Assembly (NCBI GenBank): GCA_949287095.1
Contig: CASEFA010000008.1
Span: 51,876 to 115,875 of the forward strand
DNA length: 64,000 nucleotides
Direction: 5' to 3'
DNA from: an uncultured Bacillota bacterium
GTDB lineage: Bacteria; Bacillota; Clostridia; Peptostreptococcales; Anaerovoracaceae
Positions 8,118 through 16,558 of the stretch are shown here, piece after piece. Both the position numbers and the translations under genes were made by a program. The notes beneath the pieces were generated by a model, which did no database searches, was not told where the DNA came from, and saw only the letters and a program-made list of their open reading frames with translations. The first letter of the stretch is position 1; each line of letters starts with the position of its first letter.

Positions 8118-10133
8118 TTAAGCAGTAAAGCCGATTTGTCGTATTGATGTTTTCGAGGCGGCCGGTACTTCAATGTCCTCTGCGCACAATGTCGCAATGT
8201 CTTCGCTGGTAATCAGGTCAAAATCCTTTTCAAGCAGCCGGGTTGCCTGACGTATTTTTGCCTTTTCGATCACATTGCGCGCATACCTGCCGTTGCCGAA
8301 ATCGCTAGTGCTTTTTGCCGCGTTGAAAACGTCAAGGAGTTTTCTTCCCGCTTCTTCCGTCAGTTTCAGTCCTTTTTTCGATGCGATCAAGCCGGCAATC
8401 CGACAAAGTTCATCAGAACTATAGTCTGCAAATGGGACATAGAACGCAATTCGGGAGCGAAGCCCCGGGTTCTTTTGCAAAAACGTCTCCATCTGATCGG
8501 GATACCCGGCAAAAATGACAATAACATCCTCCCGGTGGTTTTCCATTTCCTGCACAATAGTATTGATTGCTTCATCCCCAAAGGAGCCGCTTCTGTCATC
8601 AACAAGAGAATAGGCTTCATCGATAAACAGCACGCTGCCTTGGGCTTCCTTGAATTTTTTCTGAATGGTGGGGGCTGTCCAGCCGACATATTTACCGACA
8701 AGGTCGCCCCGGCCCACCTCAATGAGATTTCCTTTCGACAACAGGTCGTTTTCCTTCATGATCTTCGCAAAAAGCCTTGCTACGCTTGTTTTTGCGGTGC
8801 CGGGATTTCCGGTGAAGACCATATGCATGGTGGGACGGTCTGCTTTCATACCCTTATCCGCAAACAGTTTTTGTGCTTTATAGTAATTCAAAGCTTGATT
8901 GATCACTTTTTTAGCACCATCCAGGCCAATCATCTCCATGAGTTCATGATAGGCGGATCCTTTTGGCTCCGCCTTCGCCACTTCGCTTTTTACTGTGGCA
9001 ATCTCCTGATACTGAGGGTAGACACTGGTTTTCAGCTCATAGTTATACCAATCGTCAAACAGGCCGCGAAGCTCCGGAGCAAGATAGCCTTTATCCGGTT
9101 CCAGTTTTGCAAAAAGCTTTTGATTTGCTCTAGTTCCATGCTCGGAAGCCAGCGTTTTTAAAAATTGGGCTGCACGGTCGCTGGATGCGAAGCCCTCTTT
9201 CAGTTCCACAAAACTGGTATTGCCCAGATTCTCATAAAACATCGATTTGGACGTCGTACACTCCCGGGGAAGACAAAATATGGTCAGCACCTGGTTGCAG
9301 TATTTCTTCATGGTTTCACACAGAACTTCGACCGTTTCCCGTCCGCAGGCGGCATAATCGTCTTCCGTGTCATCATCTGCAAGATACCTGACGATCACCG
9401 TGCCGCCAAAACAACTTTTGTAAAGGCAGTCATAGACTGTACTTGAAAGGTTCTCTCCTGGCCTAAGTTCCAGAAAACAGTACCTTTTGCTGTGCAGCCG
9501 GTTTCTGGCATATAACGCCTGAAGCAAAAGCCGGCCCATTTTTTTTCGTATATCAGAATCGTCTGTCTGTATGATATAGTGGACAGGATGTCCTGTGAGG
9601 TTGTTTTTTGCTTTTCCGGCATAAATACGATCCAATTCGGGAATCAGCGTTTCATTGGAAAGAAGCTGAGCCGCAGCAGCGTAAATTTCTCTTTTGGAGG
9701 AGCTTTCTATCAGGCCTTCGTCAAATCTGCATCCTCTGCCATACCGATAGTCTAATTTATCAAGGCCAAACTGTTCCAGCACCTCATCATCGTCTGGTAT
9801 ATAATCGCGTTGATTTGCCCGCTGGAGCATATTGCGTATAGCTCCAAAAGTAATTTCTTCCAAACAGGTGTCTTTTAGTTCAATTCCTACTGACTTCATG
9901 TATTCTTCAAGCTGTTTTTGAAGATGTTGGGAATCTTTGGAGATCGCGCCAATTGTAATTGTGTCTTCAGAAGCATCGGTCACAAAAAAGTATGATTTGC
10001 GCTGCAGTTTCTGATTAAAAGAGTCGCTTTTCAAAGCAATTTTTCTAGTTTTTTCATGCATTGCACGCCGGCTATCATTTTCCTGAGACCATGTTTCACA
10101 TAGCACCTGTCCCTCATATTTAAAAAACTGCAT
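8118..10133 (-). CDS. CbbX/SpoVK-like AAA ATPase with degenerate N-terminal AAA half (copy 1)
   Basis: A 671-residue protein. The C-terminal 280 residues are a complete CbbX/SpoVK-type AAA module: Walker A GNPGTAKT near residue 440, Walker B VLFIDEAYSL near 500, sensor region VIVIFAGYPDQM, arginine finger region NPGLRSRI near 557 and sensor 2 FGNGRYARN near 625. Residues 180-330 run parallel to it without catalytic residues: HPVHYIIQTDDSD in place of the P-loop, GGTVIVRYLADDD in place of Walker B, and VLTIFCLPRE in place of the sensor. The 670-residue protein at 13.9-15.9 kb is a full-length paralogue. CbbX-type ATPases are ring remodellers, so this is probably a remodelling chaperone, perhaps for the neighbouring proteases. 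The promoter carries the regulon dyad. Confidence 0.88.
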   Translation of the reverse strand: MQFFKYEGQVLCETWSQENDSRRAMHEKTRKIALKSDSFNQKLQRKSYFFVTDASEDTITIGAISKDSQHLQKQLEEYMKSVGIELKDTCLEEITFGAIRNMLQRANQRDYIPDDDEVLEQFGLDKLDYRYGRGCRFDEGLIESSSKREIYAAAAQLLSNETLIPELDRIYAGKAKNNLTGHPVHYIIQTDDSDIRKKMGRLLLQALYARNRLHSKRYCFLELRPGENLSSTVYDCLYKSCFGGTVIVRYLADDDTEDDYAACGRETVEVLCETMKKYCNQVLTIFCLPRECTTSKSMFYENLGNTSFVELKEGFASSDRAAQFLKTLASEHGTRANQKLFAKLEPDKGYLAPELRGLFDDWYNYELKTSVYPQYQEIATVKSEVAKAEPKGSAYHELMEMIGLDGAKKVINQALNYYKAQKLFADKGMKADRPTMHMVFTGNPGTAKTSVARLFAKIMKENDLLSKGNLIEVGRGDLVGKYVGWTAPTIQKKFKEAQGSVLFIDEAYSLVDDRSGSFGDEAINTIVQEMENHREDVIVIFAGYPDQMETFLQKNPGLRSRIAFYVPFADYSSDELCRIAGLIASKKGLKLTEEAGRKLLDVFNAAKSTSDFGNGRYARNVIEKAKIRQATRLLEKDFDLITSEDIATLCAEDIEVPAASKTSIRQIGFTA

Positions 10134-10175
10134 ACACGTTCCCTCCGTTGTGCCTTTGTTATTCTTACTGGAAAT

Positions 10176-10209
10176 AATGTATCATTTGTTATGGACCATA
10201 TAAGGTGCA
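10176..10209 (-). promoter_or_regulatory. Regulon promoter 1 (operator 10192-10209, -10 box 10176-10181)
   Basis: On the minus strand the operator reads TGCACC-TTATAT-GGTCCA. It is followed after exactly 10 bases by TACATT as the -10 box, 43 bases before the AAA gene. No -35 consensus is present; the dyad covers that position. Confidence 0.75.
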
Positions 10210-10297
10210 TCAAGAAATGGACTTCTGAATGATTTAAACGATTTGTGAGAACTTTCTCGTTGTCGCAACAATTAGCTATAAATGTTACTCATATTTC

Positions 10298-10723
10298 CTA
10301 AAAAGTCCTCTTGACAAATCTCGTCTCAGCAAATACTTCTATTCCGGATTTTTCAAAGTGTTCCTTTATGGCTGCGGCACAGGCAGCACTCCTGCTTTGA
10401 CCGTACTCGCACTGACAGATAATGTCCATTCCTTGCTCAACGACCGTATATATAAAATCTGCCAGTTCCTCAACTTCGGGAAAATAAGTCTCGTATGTCA
10501 ATCCATACTCTCCGAGTATTTCAATATCAATATCATGTATTCCAACTGTAAAGACGCAATCGCATATCCCATTGTAATTTATGGGGTTGTATTCTTTTAA
10601 CCTTGCCCCGCCGCGTCCATCCTTGGGATCATAAAAACTGATTACTGCTGTATTCTTAGGAAATCCGGATTCAATCAATATGTTCATTGCTTTACGCGAC
10701 ATGATTTCTACATTAGTTTTCAT
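10298..10723 (-). CDS. CX5R phosphatase-like protein
   Basis: A 141-residue protein with the cysteine-phosphatase signature C-EYGQS-R inside QCEYGQSRSAACAAAI (about residues 102-118), the P-loop of tyrosine and dual-specificity phosphatases. An upstream Asp in FYDPKDG (near residue 31) or in the VEELADF segment might be the general acid; this cannot be settled by eye. It is 3 bases downstream of the next gene's stop codon, so it is the last gene of the FtsH-ClpP transcript. The substrate is unknown: a phosphoprotein, a nucleotide or RNA are all possible. Confidence 0.78.
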   Translation of the reverse strand: MKTNVEIMSRKAMNILIESGFPKNTAVISFYDPKDGRGGARLKEYNPINYNGICDCVFTVGIHDIDIEILGEYGLTYETYFPEVEELADFIYTVVEQGMDIICQCEYGQSRSAACAAAIKEHFEKSGIEVFAETRFVKRTF

Positions 10724-10726
10724 AGA

Positions 10727-11107
10727 TTATGCTGCCTTCGGTAACTCTTCAGAAAGAAGTTCGAACAAGGTTATCTGTCTGACGCAATCTTCTGCGACAA
10801 TCTCCGAATCACCAAAAATAAAGATGTCAGGATCGGGCAATCCATATTTGTTTACCAGATCATCTTTTGCGAGTTCAATCGCTCGTTCAACTTTGCCGAT
10901 ATCATAAAGATGCTCTGGCAGAGCGTATCTAATATCATCCTCCGAGTAAATATACCCATCTCTATATGGTGCATCTTTAGCAATTAGTTCTTCCAATCGG
11001 TCTTGAAGATCATCAAGCCGCCAAAGTAGTTGCATTTCCGGTGCTGGATAACTCCAATCATAATCATCGTCTATAATGTACGGGAAGTACGTATCATAAT
11101 ATTTCAC
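10727..11107 (-). CDS. Unknown small acidic protein
   Basis: A 126-residue, strongly acidic protein starting at GTG with AAAGGTGG upstream. The N-terminus is Tyr/Asp-rich (YIIDDDYDWSYPAPE) and the middle is helical and charged. No family is recognised. It lies between the ClpP-like and phosphatase-like genes with gaps of 16 and 3 bases, so it is part of the same operon and may be an adaptor. Confidence 0.72.
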   Translation of the reverse strand: MKYYDTYFPYIIDDDYDWSYPAPEMQLLWRLDDLQDRLEELIAKDAPYRDGYIYSEDDIRYALPEHLYDIGKVERAIELAKDDLVNKYGLPDPDIFIFGDSEIVAEDCVRQITLFELLSEELPKAA

Positions 11108-11123
11108 GAAAATTCCACCTTTC

Positions 11124-11681
11124 TTATTTATAATATTTGTCGGCCAGTTTTAGAGCAATCGCTTCATTTGCCGGAATGTACCATTCCGCTTTTCTGCTGA
11201 TATAATCCCGTAACCTTTCCTCTTTGACCATAGATTTTCCGACGATTTCTGAAACCAACATTTCCTGAAGACGGATCATTTCATTCAGTTCCTGTTTGAT
11301 TCCTTCAGTCTTGTCATAAGCAAATAAAGAGACATCGTGAAACATGAGTGTCGCAGACTCTCCGACAAAGCGTTTTGCTCCAGAAAGCCACACCCATAAT
11401 GCCATACTCATACATGATCCTATACAAACAGTATGTACCGGTGTTTTGCTTCTCTTAATAATGTCTATAAGAGCAAGTCCGTCATATACACTTCCACCGT
11501 ACGAATTGATAAACAGTTGTATGGGTTTTCTCTCCCAATCTTTATATATTTCTTCCTTCTCGTCATCATCAAAATTGATTTCAAAAATGTCTTTGATAAT
11601 ATCCTTGACTGTACCTTGTGATATCCGATCACTCAACAGCAAATCACGCTTGTGATGTTCGGGACGTTTGTCTGCGCTCAT
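11124..11681 (-). CDS. ClpP-like serine protease
   Basis: A 185-residue member of the ClpP/crotonase fold. Visible features are FINSYGGSVYDGLALIDII (ClpP strand with the SxGG oxyanion loop), the nucleophile region IGSCMSMALW with Ser about 92, and the His region LMFHDVSLFA with His about 115. In the C-terminal helix start EWYIPANEA, Glu replaces the usual catalytic Asp. ATG 11681 (after GGAAG) is preferred over TTG 11693. Its start overlaps the preceding gene by 38 bases, showing tight coupling. The predicted protein is cytosolic. A partner ATPase such as the nearby AAA proteins would be expected, because ClpP alone degrades only short peptides. Confidence 0.85.
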   Translation of the reverse strand: MSADKRPEHHKRDLLLSDRISQGTVKDIIKDIFEINFDDDEKEEIYKDWERKPIQLFINSYGGSVYDGLALIDIIKRSKTPVHTVCIGSCMSMALWVWLSGAKRFVGESATLMFHDVSLFAYDKTEGIKQELNEMIRLQEMLVSEIVGKSMVKEERLRDYISRKAEWYIPANEAIALKLADKYYK

Positions 11682-12447
11682 ATTTTCTTCCAACTTTCTC
11701 TCTTTCTTTATTTACAGGCAACAAGACTATTACTTGTCTGCCTGTATCCATCGCCCGGTCAAATAGGGTGCTTATTTCATTTTGATCTTTTAAATGTTCT
11801 CCATAGCCTTTCAAGATAAAAGGTTTTCGCACATAGTGAAGATTACGTATATCTTCAAATCCGTCCCAAAACTCTAATGCTTTCAAGTGGCACAAGAGCC
11901 TATACTGCATTTCATCGTTTGGGATTTCCTGAGGAGTATCTTTGATATATCTGCGTAGCCATAATCTGAACGAATTGGTATTGGAACAACCATCAGTTAA
12001 TTTTGATAGACTCTTTTGCGGATAAAATGTTTCCTCGTCCATATAGTGATACAGTCTTTCTGTGATTTCAGGATCACAGCCGCTGAAAACTGTTAAATTG
12101 TCTTCCTCGACGCAGTGCATCAAATTCAAGCAATATTCTGATGTTTTGTCATTTCCATCAGAATCGAATGCTTTCAAAGTCATTTCGCTCTTTTTTTCAT
12201 CGGTATCAATCCTAACTGTATACTGTTTATCAGCAAGAAACACGGTTGCAGTAATTCGAGTACCGTCTCTTATCCATGATGCAGAAACCGGAAGTTGTGG
12301 CTCAACACTCAAAAGCCTGGTCAGTATTACGATCATTTCTTCAACGTAGTTTGTTTCCATCAGGTGGATATGCTCATCTAATGAAACAACAAGATGAGCA
12401 ATCCCTCCGAAGTTCTCAATAGTAATTTGATTGATAGTCGTTGCCAT
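11644..12447 (-). CDS. RecF/SMC-head-like protein lacking Walker A
   Basis: A 267-residue protein. The start, INQITIENFGGIAHLVVSLD, has the typical first strands of RecF/SMC-type ATPase heads (I-x-I-E-N-F-G-G-I). Where the P-loop should stand it reads HLMETNYVEEMIVILTRLL, with no GxxGxGK(S/T). The C-terminal QVIVLLP could be a remnant strand. I infer a catalytically dead head used for binding. It follows the FtsH-like gene by 27 bases and overlaps the ClpP-like gene. No strong Shine-Dalgarno is seen, so translation may depend on coupling to the upstream gene. Confidence 0.7.
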   Translation of the reverse strand: MATTINQITIENFGGIAHLVVSLDEHIHLMETNYVEEMIVILTRLLSVEPQLPVSASWIRDGTRITATVFLADKQYTVRIDTDEKKSEMTLKAFDSDGNDKTSEYCLNLMHCVEEDNLTVFSGCDPEITERLYHYMDEETFYPQKSLSKLTDGCSNTNSFRLWLRRYIKDTPQEIPNDEMQYRLLCHLKALEFWDGFEDIRNLHYVRKPFILKGYGEHLKDQNEISTLFDRAMDTGRQVIVLLPVNKEREKVGRKYERRQTSRTSQA

Positions 12448-12474
12448 TGCAGTTGCCGGTAGGTAGTATTCCCG

Positions 12475-13818
12475 TTACAGAGCAACAGGAGTAATCTTAC
12501 ATTCACTCTTAATCTGCTTAATATCAACCGCTGACAGGAGTCTCTTCTTTGCCAGGGCGGCGGCAACCTTCTCGAAGAATTCCATATTGAGAGAAATGAT
12601 TTCTTTAGCTTTCCGATAATATTTCTCAACTTCAGCGGATACGGCCTGTTCCTGCTCCGACCAAAGGCGCTGAGAGTCCTCGAACGTATTCTTATGGAGA
12701 TGTAACCCACAGACGCAGTTATTTACAACAAGATCTTTGGTTCTGTCAAATGCGAAGTCAAGGTCGTGGTCGCACCCTGCATCGAAAATCCCGTATTTCT
12801 GCTCAATGGCTGCGGCTCCACCCAACGCACCTATGATACGGCTCTTGCTCCAGTATAAAGGAGCAAAGCTGTGGTCGTTATAGTAGTCTGTAAAACCACA
12901 ACTCTCGCCCCCGCGATTATGAGCCGAAACAAGCGTGATGCTTTCTGGGCAAAGAATCTCTGATACGACAGCATGACCGGCTTCATGATAAACGATCTGC
13001 GACAGGAATTTGGTGGAGTCTGCCAGTGAGTTATTCTGCCAGGAATTCTCACATTCTTCATCGCAATCGTCATCGTCATCATAGTCGTCATTATTACCGG
13101 CTGGAACGTCAAATATTGTTCTCAGACACGCTTCCATGAAATGGTCCATGGTGATTGCTTCTGCACGTTCAAATCCGGCATACAGCCCTGCTTCGTTAAT
13201 GACCGTCTCAAGCTCGGCGCAAGATCTTCCGTCCATAATTCTGGCAATAGTCCTTGCATCCACACCATCGACAAACTTCTTGTTTTTCAGATAATGTGCG
13301 ATGATCTTTTCTGCATCTTCTCCTCGCGGAGCACTAACTTCAATCTTGCGGTCAAACCTACCGGCACGTCTCAAAGAATGCGGAAGGCACCGAATGTTGT
13401 TGGCCGTTGCAAGAACAAATACCTGTTTTCCTTTAACCTCATCAATGCAGGATTGAACAGTTACATATTCCTCGGCATCAGGATGACGTTCGTCGCCGTT
13501 TGTGAACTTGTCCATGTCGTCAAGATAGACGATTGACGGAGCATTCTCGGCAGCCTTGTCAAAGGTTGCTTTGATTTCCTTAACAAAGTCCCCGTTGGGC
13601 TTGTCTTTACGGCAAGTAAATACCTTTCTTCCGCTTTCCTCAATGATGGCACTTGCCATCAGCGATTTTCCCACACCGGGTTCTCCGTAGAGCAGTAGTC
13701 CCTTCGGAGCAGATACTCCGAGGCCTGCATAAACATCCTTGTTCTTCAGTGTATCACTGATTTGTCTGAGTTCCTTCTTGATTGCCGAATAGCCGATAAT
13801 CTTATCAAATGCGTTCAT
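12475..13818 (-). CDS. Soluble FtsH-like AAA-M41 metalloprotease
   Basis: A 447-residue protein with the FtsH domain order but no N-terminal transmembrane helices: the AAA module begins at residue 1. Walker A is GEPGVGKS at about 45-52, Walker B IVYLDDMD near 95, sensor 1 VLATANN, and the arginine-finger region LRRAGRFDRKI. An acidic linker (EDDDCDEECEN-like) is near residue 240. The M41 zinc motif HEAGH is at about 278-282, and GCDHDLDFAFDRT supplies the likely third ligand. FtsH is normally 600 or more residues and membrane-anchored, so this is a cytosolic variant. It heads an operon with the P-loop-less, ClpP-like, acidic and phosphatase-like genes, behind a regulon promoter. Confidence 0.9.
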   Translation of the reverse strand: MNAFDKIIGYSAIKKELRQISDTLKNKDVYAGLGVSAPKGLLLYGEPGVGKSLMASAIIEESGRKVFTCRKDKPNGDFVKEIKATFDKAAENAPSIVYLDDMDKFTNGDERHPDAEEYVTVQSCIDEVKGKQVFVLATANNIRCLPHSLRRAGRFDRKIEVSAPRGEDAEKIIAHYLKNKKFVDGVDARTIARIMDGRSCAELETVINEAGLYAGFERAEAITMDHFMEACLRTIFDVPAGNNDDYDDDDDCDEECENSWQNNSLADSTKFLSQIVYHEAGHAVVSEILCPESITLVSAHNRGGESCGFTDYYNDHSFAPLYWSKSRIIGALGGAAAIEQKYGIFDAGCDHDLDFAFDRTKDLVVNNCVCGLHLHKNTFEDSQRLWSEQEQAVSAEVEKYYRKAKEIISLNMEFFEKVAAALAKKRLLSAVDIKQIKSECKITPVAL

Positions 13819-13850
13819 ATTAGTAACCTCTCTTCTTTATTTCTGAGAAT

Positions 13851-13884
13851 AGTATAACAAATGTAATGCACCGTTTGTGGTGCT
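13851..13884 (-). promoter_or_regulatory. Regulon promoter 2 (operator 13867-13884, -10 box 13851-13856)
   Basis: The minus strand reads AGCACC-ACAAAC-GGTGCA, then 10 bases, then TATACT. It is the promoter of the FtsH-like operon. The dyad touches the stop codon of the upstream AAA gene. Confidence 0.8.
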
Positions 13885-15896
13885 TAAGCAACGAATCCGA
13901 TGCGCCGCTTTTCTTTAGGTTTTGCTTTGGGTTCTGCAATGTCTTCCGCTTTGATGGTTACAACATCTTCGGTAGTTATCGAATCAAAGTCTGCTTCCAT
14001 CAAGCGTGTTGCTTGTGACATTCTTGCCTGTTCCAGAATGTTTCTCACATACCTTCCGTTACCGAAGTCATTCTGTTGACGTGCTATATCGAATAGGATC
14101 TCAAGTTTAGCAACGGCATCCTTGGATAATTTCAAACCTTTGATCTTTCCGATAAGTTTTGCTATACTGCACAGTTCCTGAGAATTGTAGTCTGCAAACG
14201 GCACATGAAATGCAATACGTGAACGTAGGCCTGGATTCTTCTGAAGAAATCCTTCCATCTTATCCGGATACCCGGCAAATATGACAACCACATCATCGCG
14301 ATGATTTTCCATTTCCTGAACTATCGTGTTGATGGCTTCATCACCGTATAATCCGTCACGATCTTCTACAAGAGAGTACGCTTCATCAATGAAAAGAACA
14401 CCACCAAGTGCCGCTTTGAACTTGGATTTGACCGTAGGTGCCGTCCAACCGACATATTTGCCGACAAGATCAGCTCGTCCTACTTCGATTAGCTGTCCTT
14501 TAGAAAGCAATCCGTTCTCTTTCATAATTCTTGCAAAGAGTCTTGCCACTGTGGTTTTGGCTGTTCCCGGATTTCCGGTAAAGACCATGTGCATCGCCGG
14601 TCTGTCTCTCTTTACGCCTTTCTCTTCGTAAAGCTTTTGCATCTTGTAATAGTTCAATGCCTTCTGTATTACTTGCTTAGCGTCCGACAGGCCGATCATC
14701 TCTTTCAGCTCGTCGTAGGCGGAGCCTTTCGGAGCCGCTTTGATAACTTCTTTCTTTGCGACCGCAATATCTTTGTACTGAGGATAGACAGATGTTTTCA
14801 ATTTATTGTTGAACCAATCGTCAAAGAGATTATGAAGATCGGGAGCAAGATATCCTTTATTGTTTTCAAGTTTGTTGAACAGTTTCTTGTCTGTACGGAC
14901 ACCTGCGTTCTTTGCCAGCATGGAAAGGAATGCCTTCGCTCTTTCGCCGTCTACAAACTCTTCGAGGAGTTCAATCATGGATAATGTCCCAAGGTTTTCG
15001 TAGAAAAGGCTTTTTGCTTTTGAACACTCTCTCGGAATGCAAATCACGGTCAGCACCTGATTCCTATACCGTTTGGCATACTCACAGATGCTTTCAATCG
15101 TTTCACTATCACAGAGCGCACGTTCATCTTCTTCTGAATCGTCATTTGCGTGATAACGCACGACCACAGCACCGCCCGAACTAACCTTGTATAAAGTGTC
15201 ATAAGCCATTTCCGAGAATCTTTCTCCCGGTCTGAAATCCAGAAAGGAATAACGTCTGCTGCTCAAACGATTGTTTTCGTATAAAGCCTGAAGCAAAAGT
15301 TTATACACATCTTTCCGTGTGTCTCTATCATCGGTCTGAATCATGTAATGAACCGGATGACCATACGCTTTTGAAGTTGGCTTTGCGGAATAAATACGAT
15401 CAAGTTCCGGGATGAAAGTCTCGTTTAACAGGTACTTCCTCGCCGATTCGTAAATCTTTTCCTTGGTGCAATCTTCAATAATATTATCTCCAAATGCAAT
15501 TCCGCGTCCGCGTCTGCCGGTGATTTTGTCAAGGCCGAAGCGTTCCATGATGTCATCGTCATCTTCAATGTAATCCATTCGGTTTGCTGCACGGAGGAGA
15601 TTTTCTATTCCGTTGAAAGTGATTTCGTTGATCGAAACGTCTTTCAGCGTTAAATCAAGATATTTGAAAAATTCCGCAAGATCTGATTCAAATTTATTCT
15701 TATTGTCAGCAATTACACCTGCAGTTACCACGGTGTTGTCAATCTCGGAAATAAAGTAAAATGAATTGCTGGAATGATTACGGTTGAATTCTTCGCTCTT
15801 CATTTCAATCTTTCTCTGATTTTCTCTTCTAACTCGTCTATCTTCTTCCGGGGCTTCGTTGGCTTCCATTATTCCTGTAACCTTATAGAACAGCAT
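13884..15896 (-). CDS. CbbX/SpoVK-like AAA ATPase with degenerate N-terminal AAA half (copy 2)
   Basis: A 670-residue paralogue of the 8.1-10.1 kb gene, alignable from end to end. The active module has GNPGTAKTTVARL near residue 440, VLFIDEAYSLV near 500, IFAGYPDKM, NPGLRSRI and FGNGRYVRN. The degenerate first module has HPVHYMIQTDD near residue 182 and GGAVVVRYHANDD near 240. GGAGG lies 8 bases before ATG. It has its own regulon promoter and a terminator upstream, and is followed directly by the promoter of the FtsH-like operon. Two copies suggest a hetero-oligomeric ring or two client specificities; this is inference. Confidence 0.9.
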   Translation of the reverse strand: MLFYKVTGIMEANEAPEEDRRVRRENQRKIEMKSEEFNRNHSSNSFYFISEIDNTVVTAGVIADNKNKFESDLAEFFKYLDLTLKDVSINEITFNGIENLLRAANRMDYIEDDDDIMERFGLDKITGRRGRGIAFGDNIIEDCTKEKIYESARKYLLNETFIPELDRIYSAKPTSKAYGHPVHYMIQTDDRDTRKDVYKLLLQALYENNRLSSRRYSFLDFRPGERFSEMAYDTLYKVSSGGAVVVRYHANDDSEEDERALCDSETIESICEYAKRYRNQVLTVICIPRECSKAKSLFYENLGTLSMIELLEEFVDGERAKAFLSMLAKNAGVRTDKKLFNKLENNKGYLAPDLHNLFDDWFNNKLKTSVYPQYKDIAVAKKEVIKAAPKGSAYDELKEMIGLSDAKQVIQKALNYYKMQKLYEEKGVKRDRPAMHMVFTGNPGTAKTTVARLFARIMKENGLLSKGQLIEVGRADLVGKYVGWTAPTVKSKFKAALGGVLFIDEAYSLVEDRDGLYGDEAINTIVQEMENHRDDVVVIFAGYPDKMEGFLQKNPGLRSRIAFHVPFADYNSQELCSIAKLIGKIKGLKLSKDAVAKLEILFDIARQQNDFGNGRYVRNILEQARMSQATRLMEADFDSITTEDVVTIKAEDIAEPKAKPKEKRRIGFVA

Positions 15897-15943
15897 TGCA
15901 AATCCTCCATCGTTAATTCATCTCATCGTGTCTTACTATAATA

Positions 15944-15977
15944 TTTATACCACAAGTAATGTACCAAATATGGGAGA
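15944..15977 (-). promoter_or_regulatory. Regulon promoter 3 (operator 15960-15977, -10 box 15944-15949)
   Basis: The minus strand reads TCTCCC-ATATTT-GGTACA, then 10 bases, then TATAAA. It is the promoter of AAA copy 2. The left half-site is degenerate (4 of 6). Confidence 0.75.
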
Positions 15978-16053
15978 TTAGAATTAGTTGCTTTGTTTAA
16001 TGCGTAATGCATTATCATTTGGTTTTCAAGCAATTAGGCGGTAAAACAAGTGC

Positions 16054-16078
16054 GTAAAAAAGGAGTCCGAAGACTCCC
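16054..16078 (-). terminator. Intrinsic terminator after the NADAR transcript
   Basis: On the minus strand GGGAGTC-TTCG-GACTCC is followed by T6. It ends the 17.0-16.1 kb transcript and isolates AAA copy 2. Confidence 0.9.
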
Positions 16079-16558
16079 TCATACTACTATTCGTGCGATT
16101 TTTCCCCAAGGAGGATTCACTTCCTCGTTCAGCGCACCGATAATTTTTTTGTAGTCCTCTCTGGTTACTGACGAAATATATTCAATATCAACCCGTCCAA
16201 GATTAGACAGGCTGTAAATGAGACCATCAGAAATGCTATCAGCGTGAACACCTTGAGTCCTTACATCTTGATTGAACGCATTTTCCCAATCGAGCGGAAG
16301 ATCCATGCTTGTAACTTCTCTGATATGGGCTTCCTTACGTTCCTTTGCTTCACAAGCTTCTCTTTCACGTCTCTCACGCTCTTCTTGCTGTCTCTTCTTT
16401 GCTTCGATAGATTCTTTCTTCCGTTTTACACCGGATAGCTTATCAATAATCTTTGATATATCTTCGGAACTGAATGTGTTTTCTGGGTCGTCCAACAGAT
16501 TCATTATCTGGAAGATGGACACCTACTCGAAAATATCAGGTTCGTTTTTGTTGCTCAT
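16079..16558 (-). pseudogene. Unknown gene interrupted by an in-frame amber codon
   Basis: The natural start appears to be ATG 16558: GAGG is 9 bases upstream and the frame reads MSNKNEPDIFE, then TAG at 16523-16525, then continues without shift as VSIFQIMNLLDDPEN to 16079. The 147 codons after the stop could restart at the adjacent GTG (16522), which has no good Shine-Dalgarno. The body has a charged coiled-coil segment (residues 35-65, RERREREACEAKERKEA) and a tail, VDIEYISSVTREDYKKII. That tail resembles a short motif of SNF2-type helicases of mobile elements, which is a weak memory-based match. One base (TGG to TAG) would explain the stop. It overlaps the NADAR gene by 23 bases. Confidence 0.6.

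Noticed and set aside
8118..10133. Reading the CbbX-like proteins as sporulation protein SpoVK
   Set aside because: Only the AAA module is shared. The N-terminal half, the duplication and the neighbours differ from spoVK, and no sporulation gene is near.
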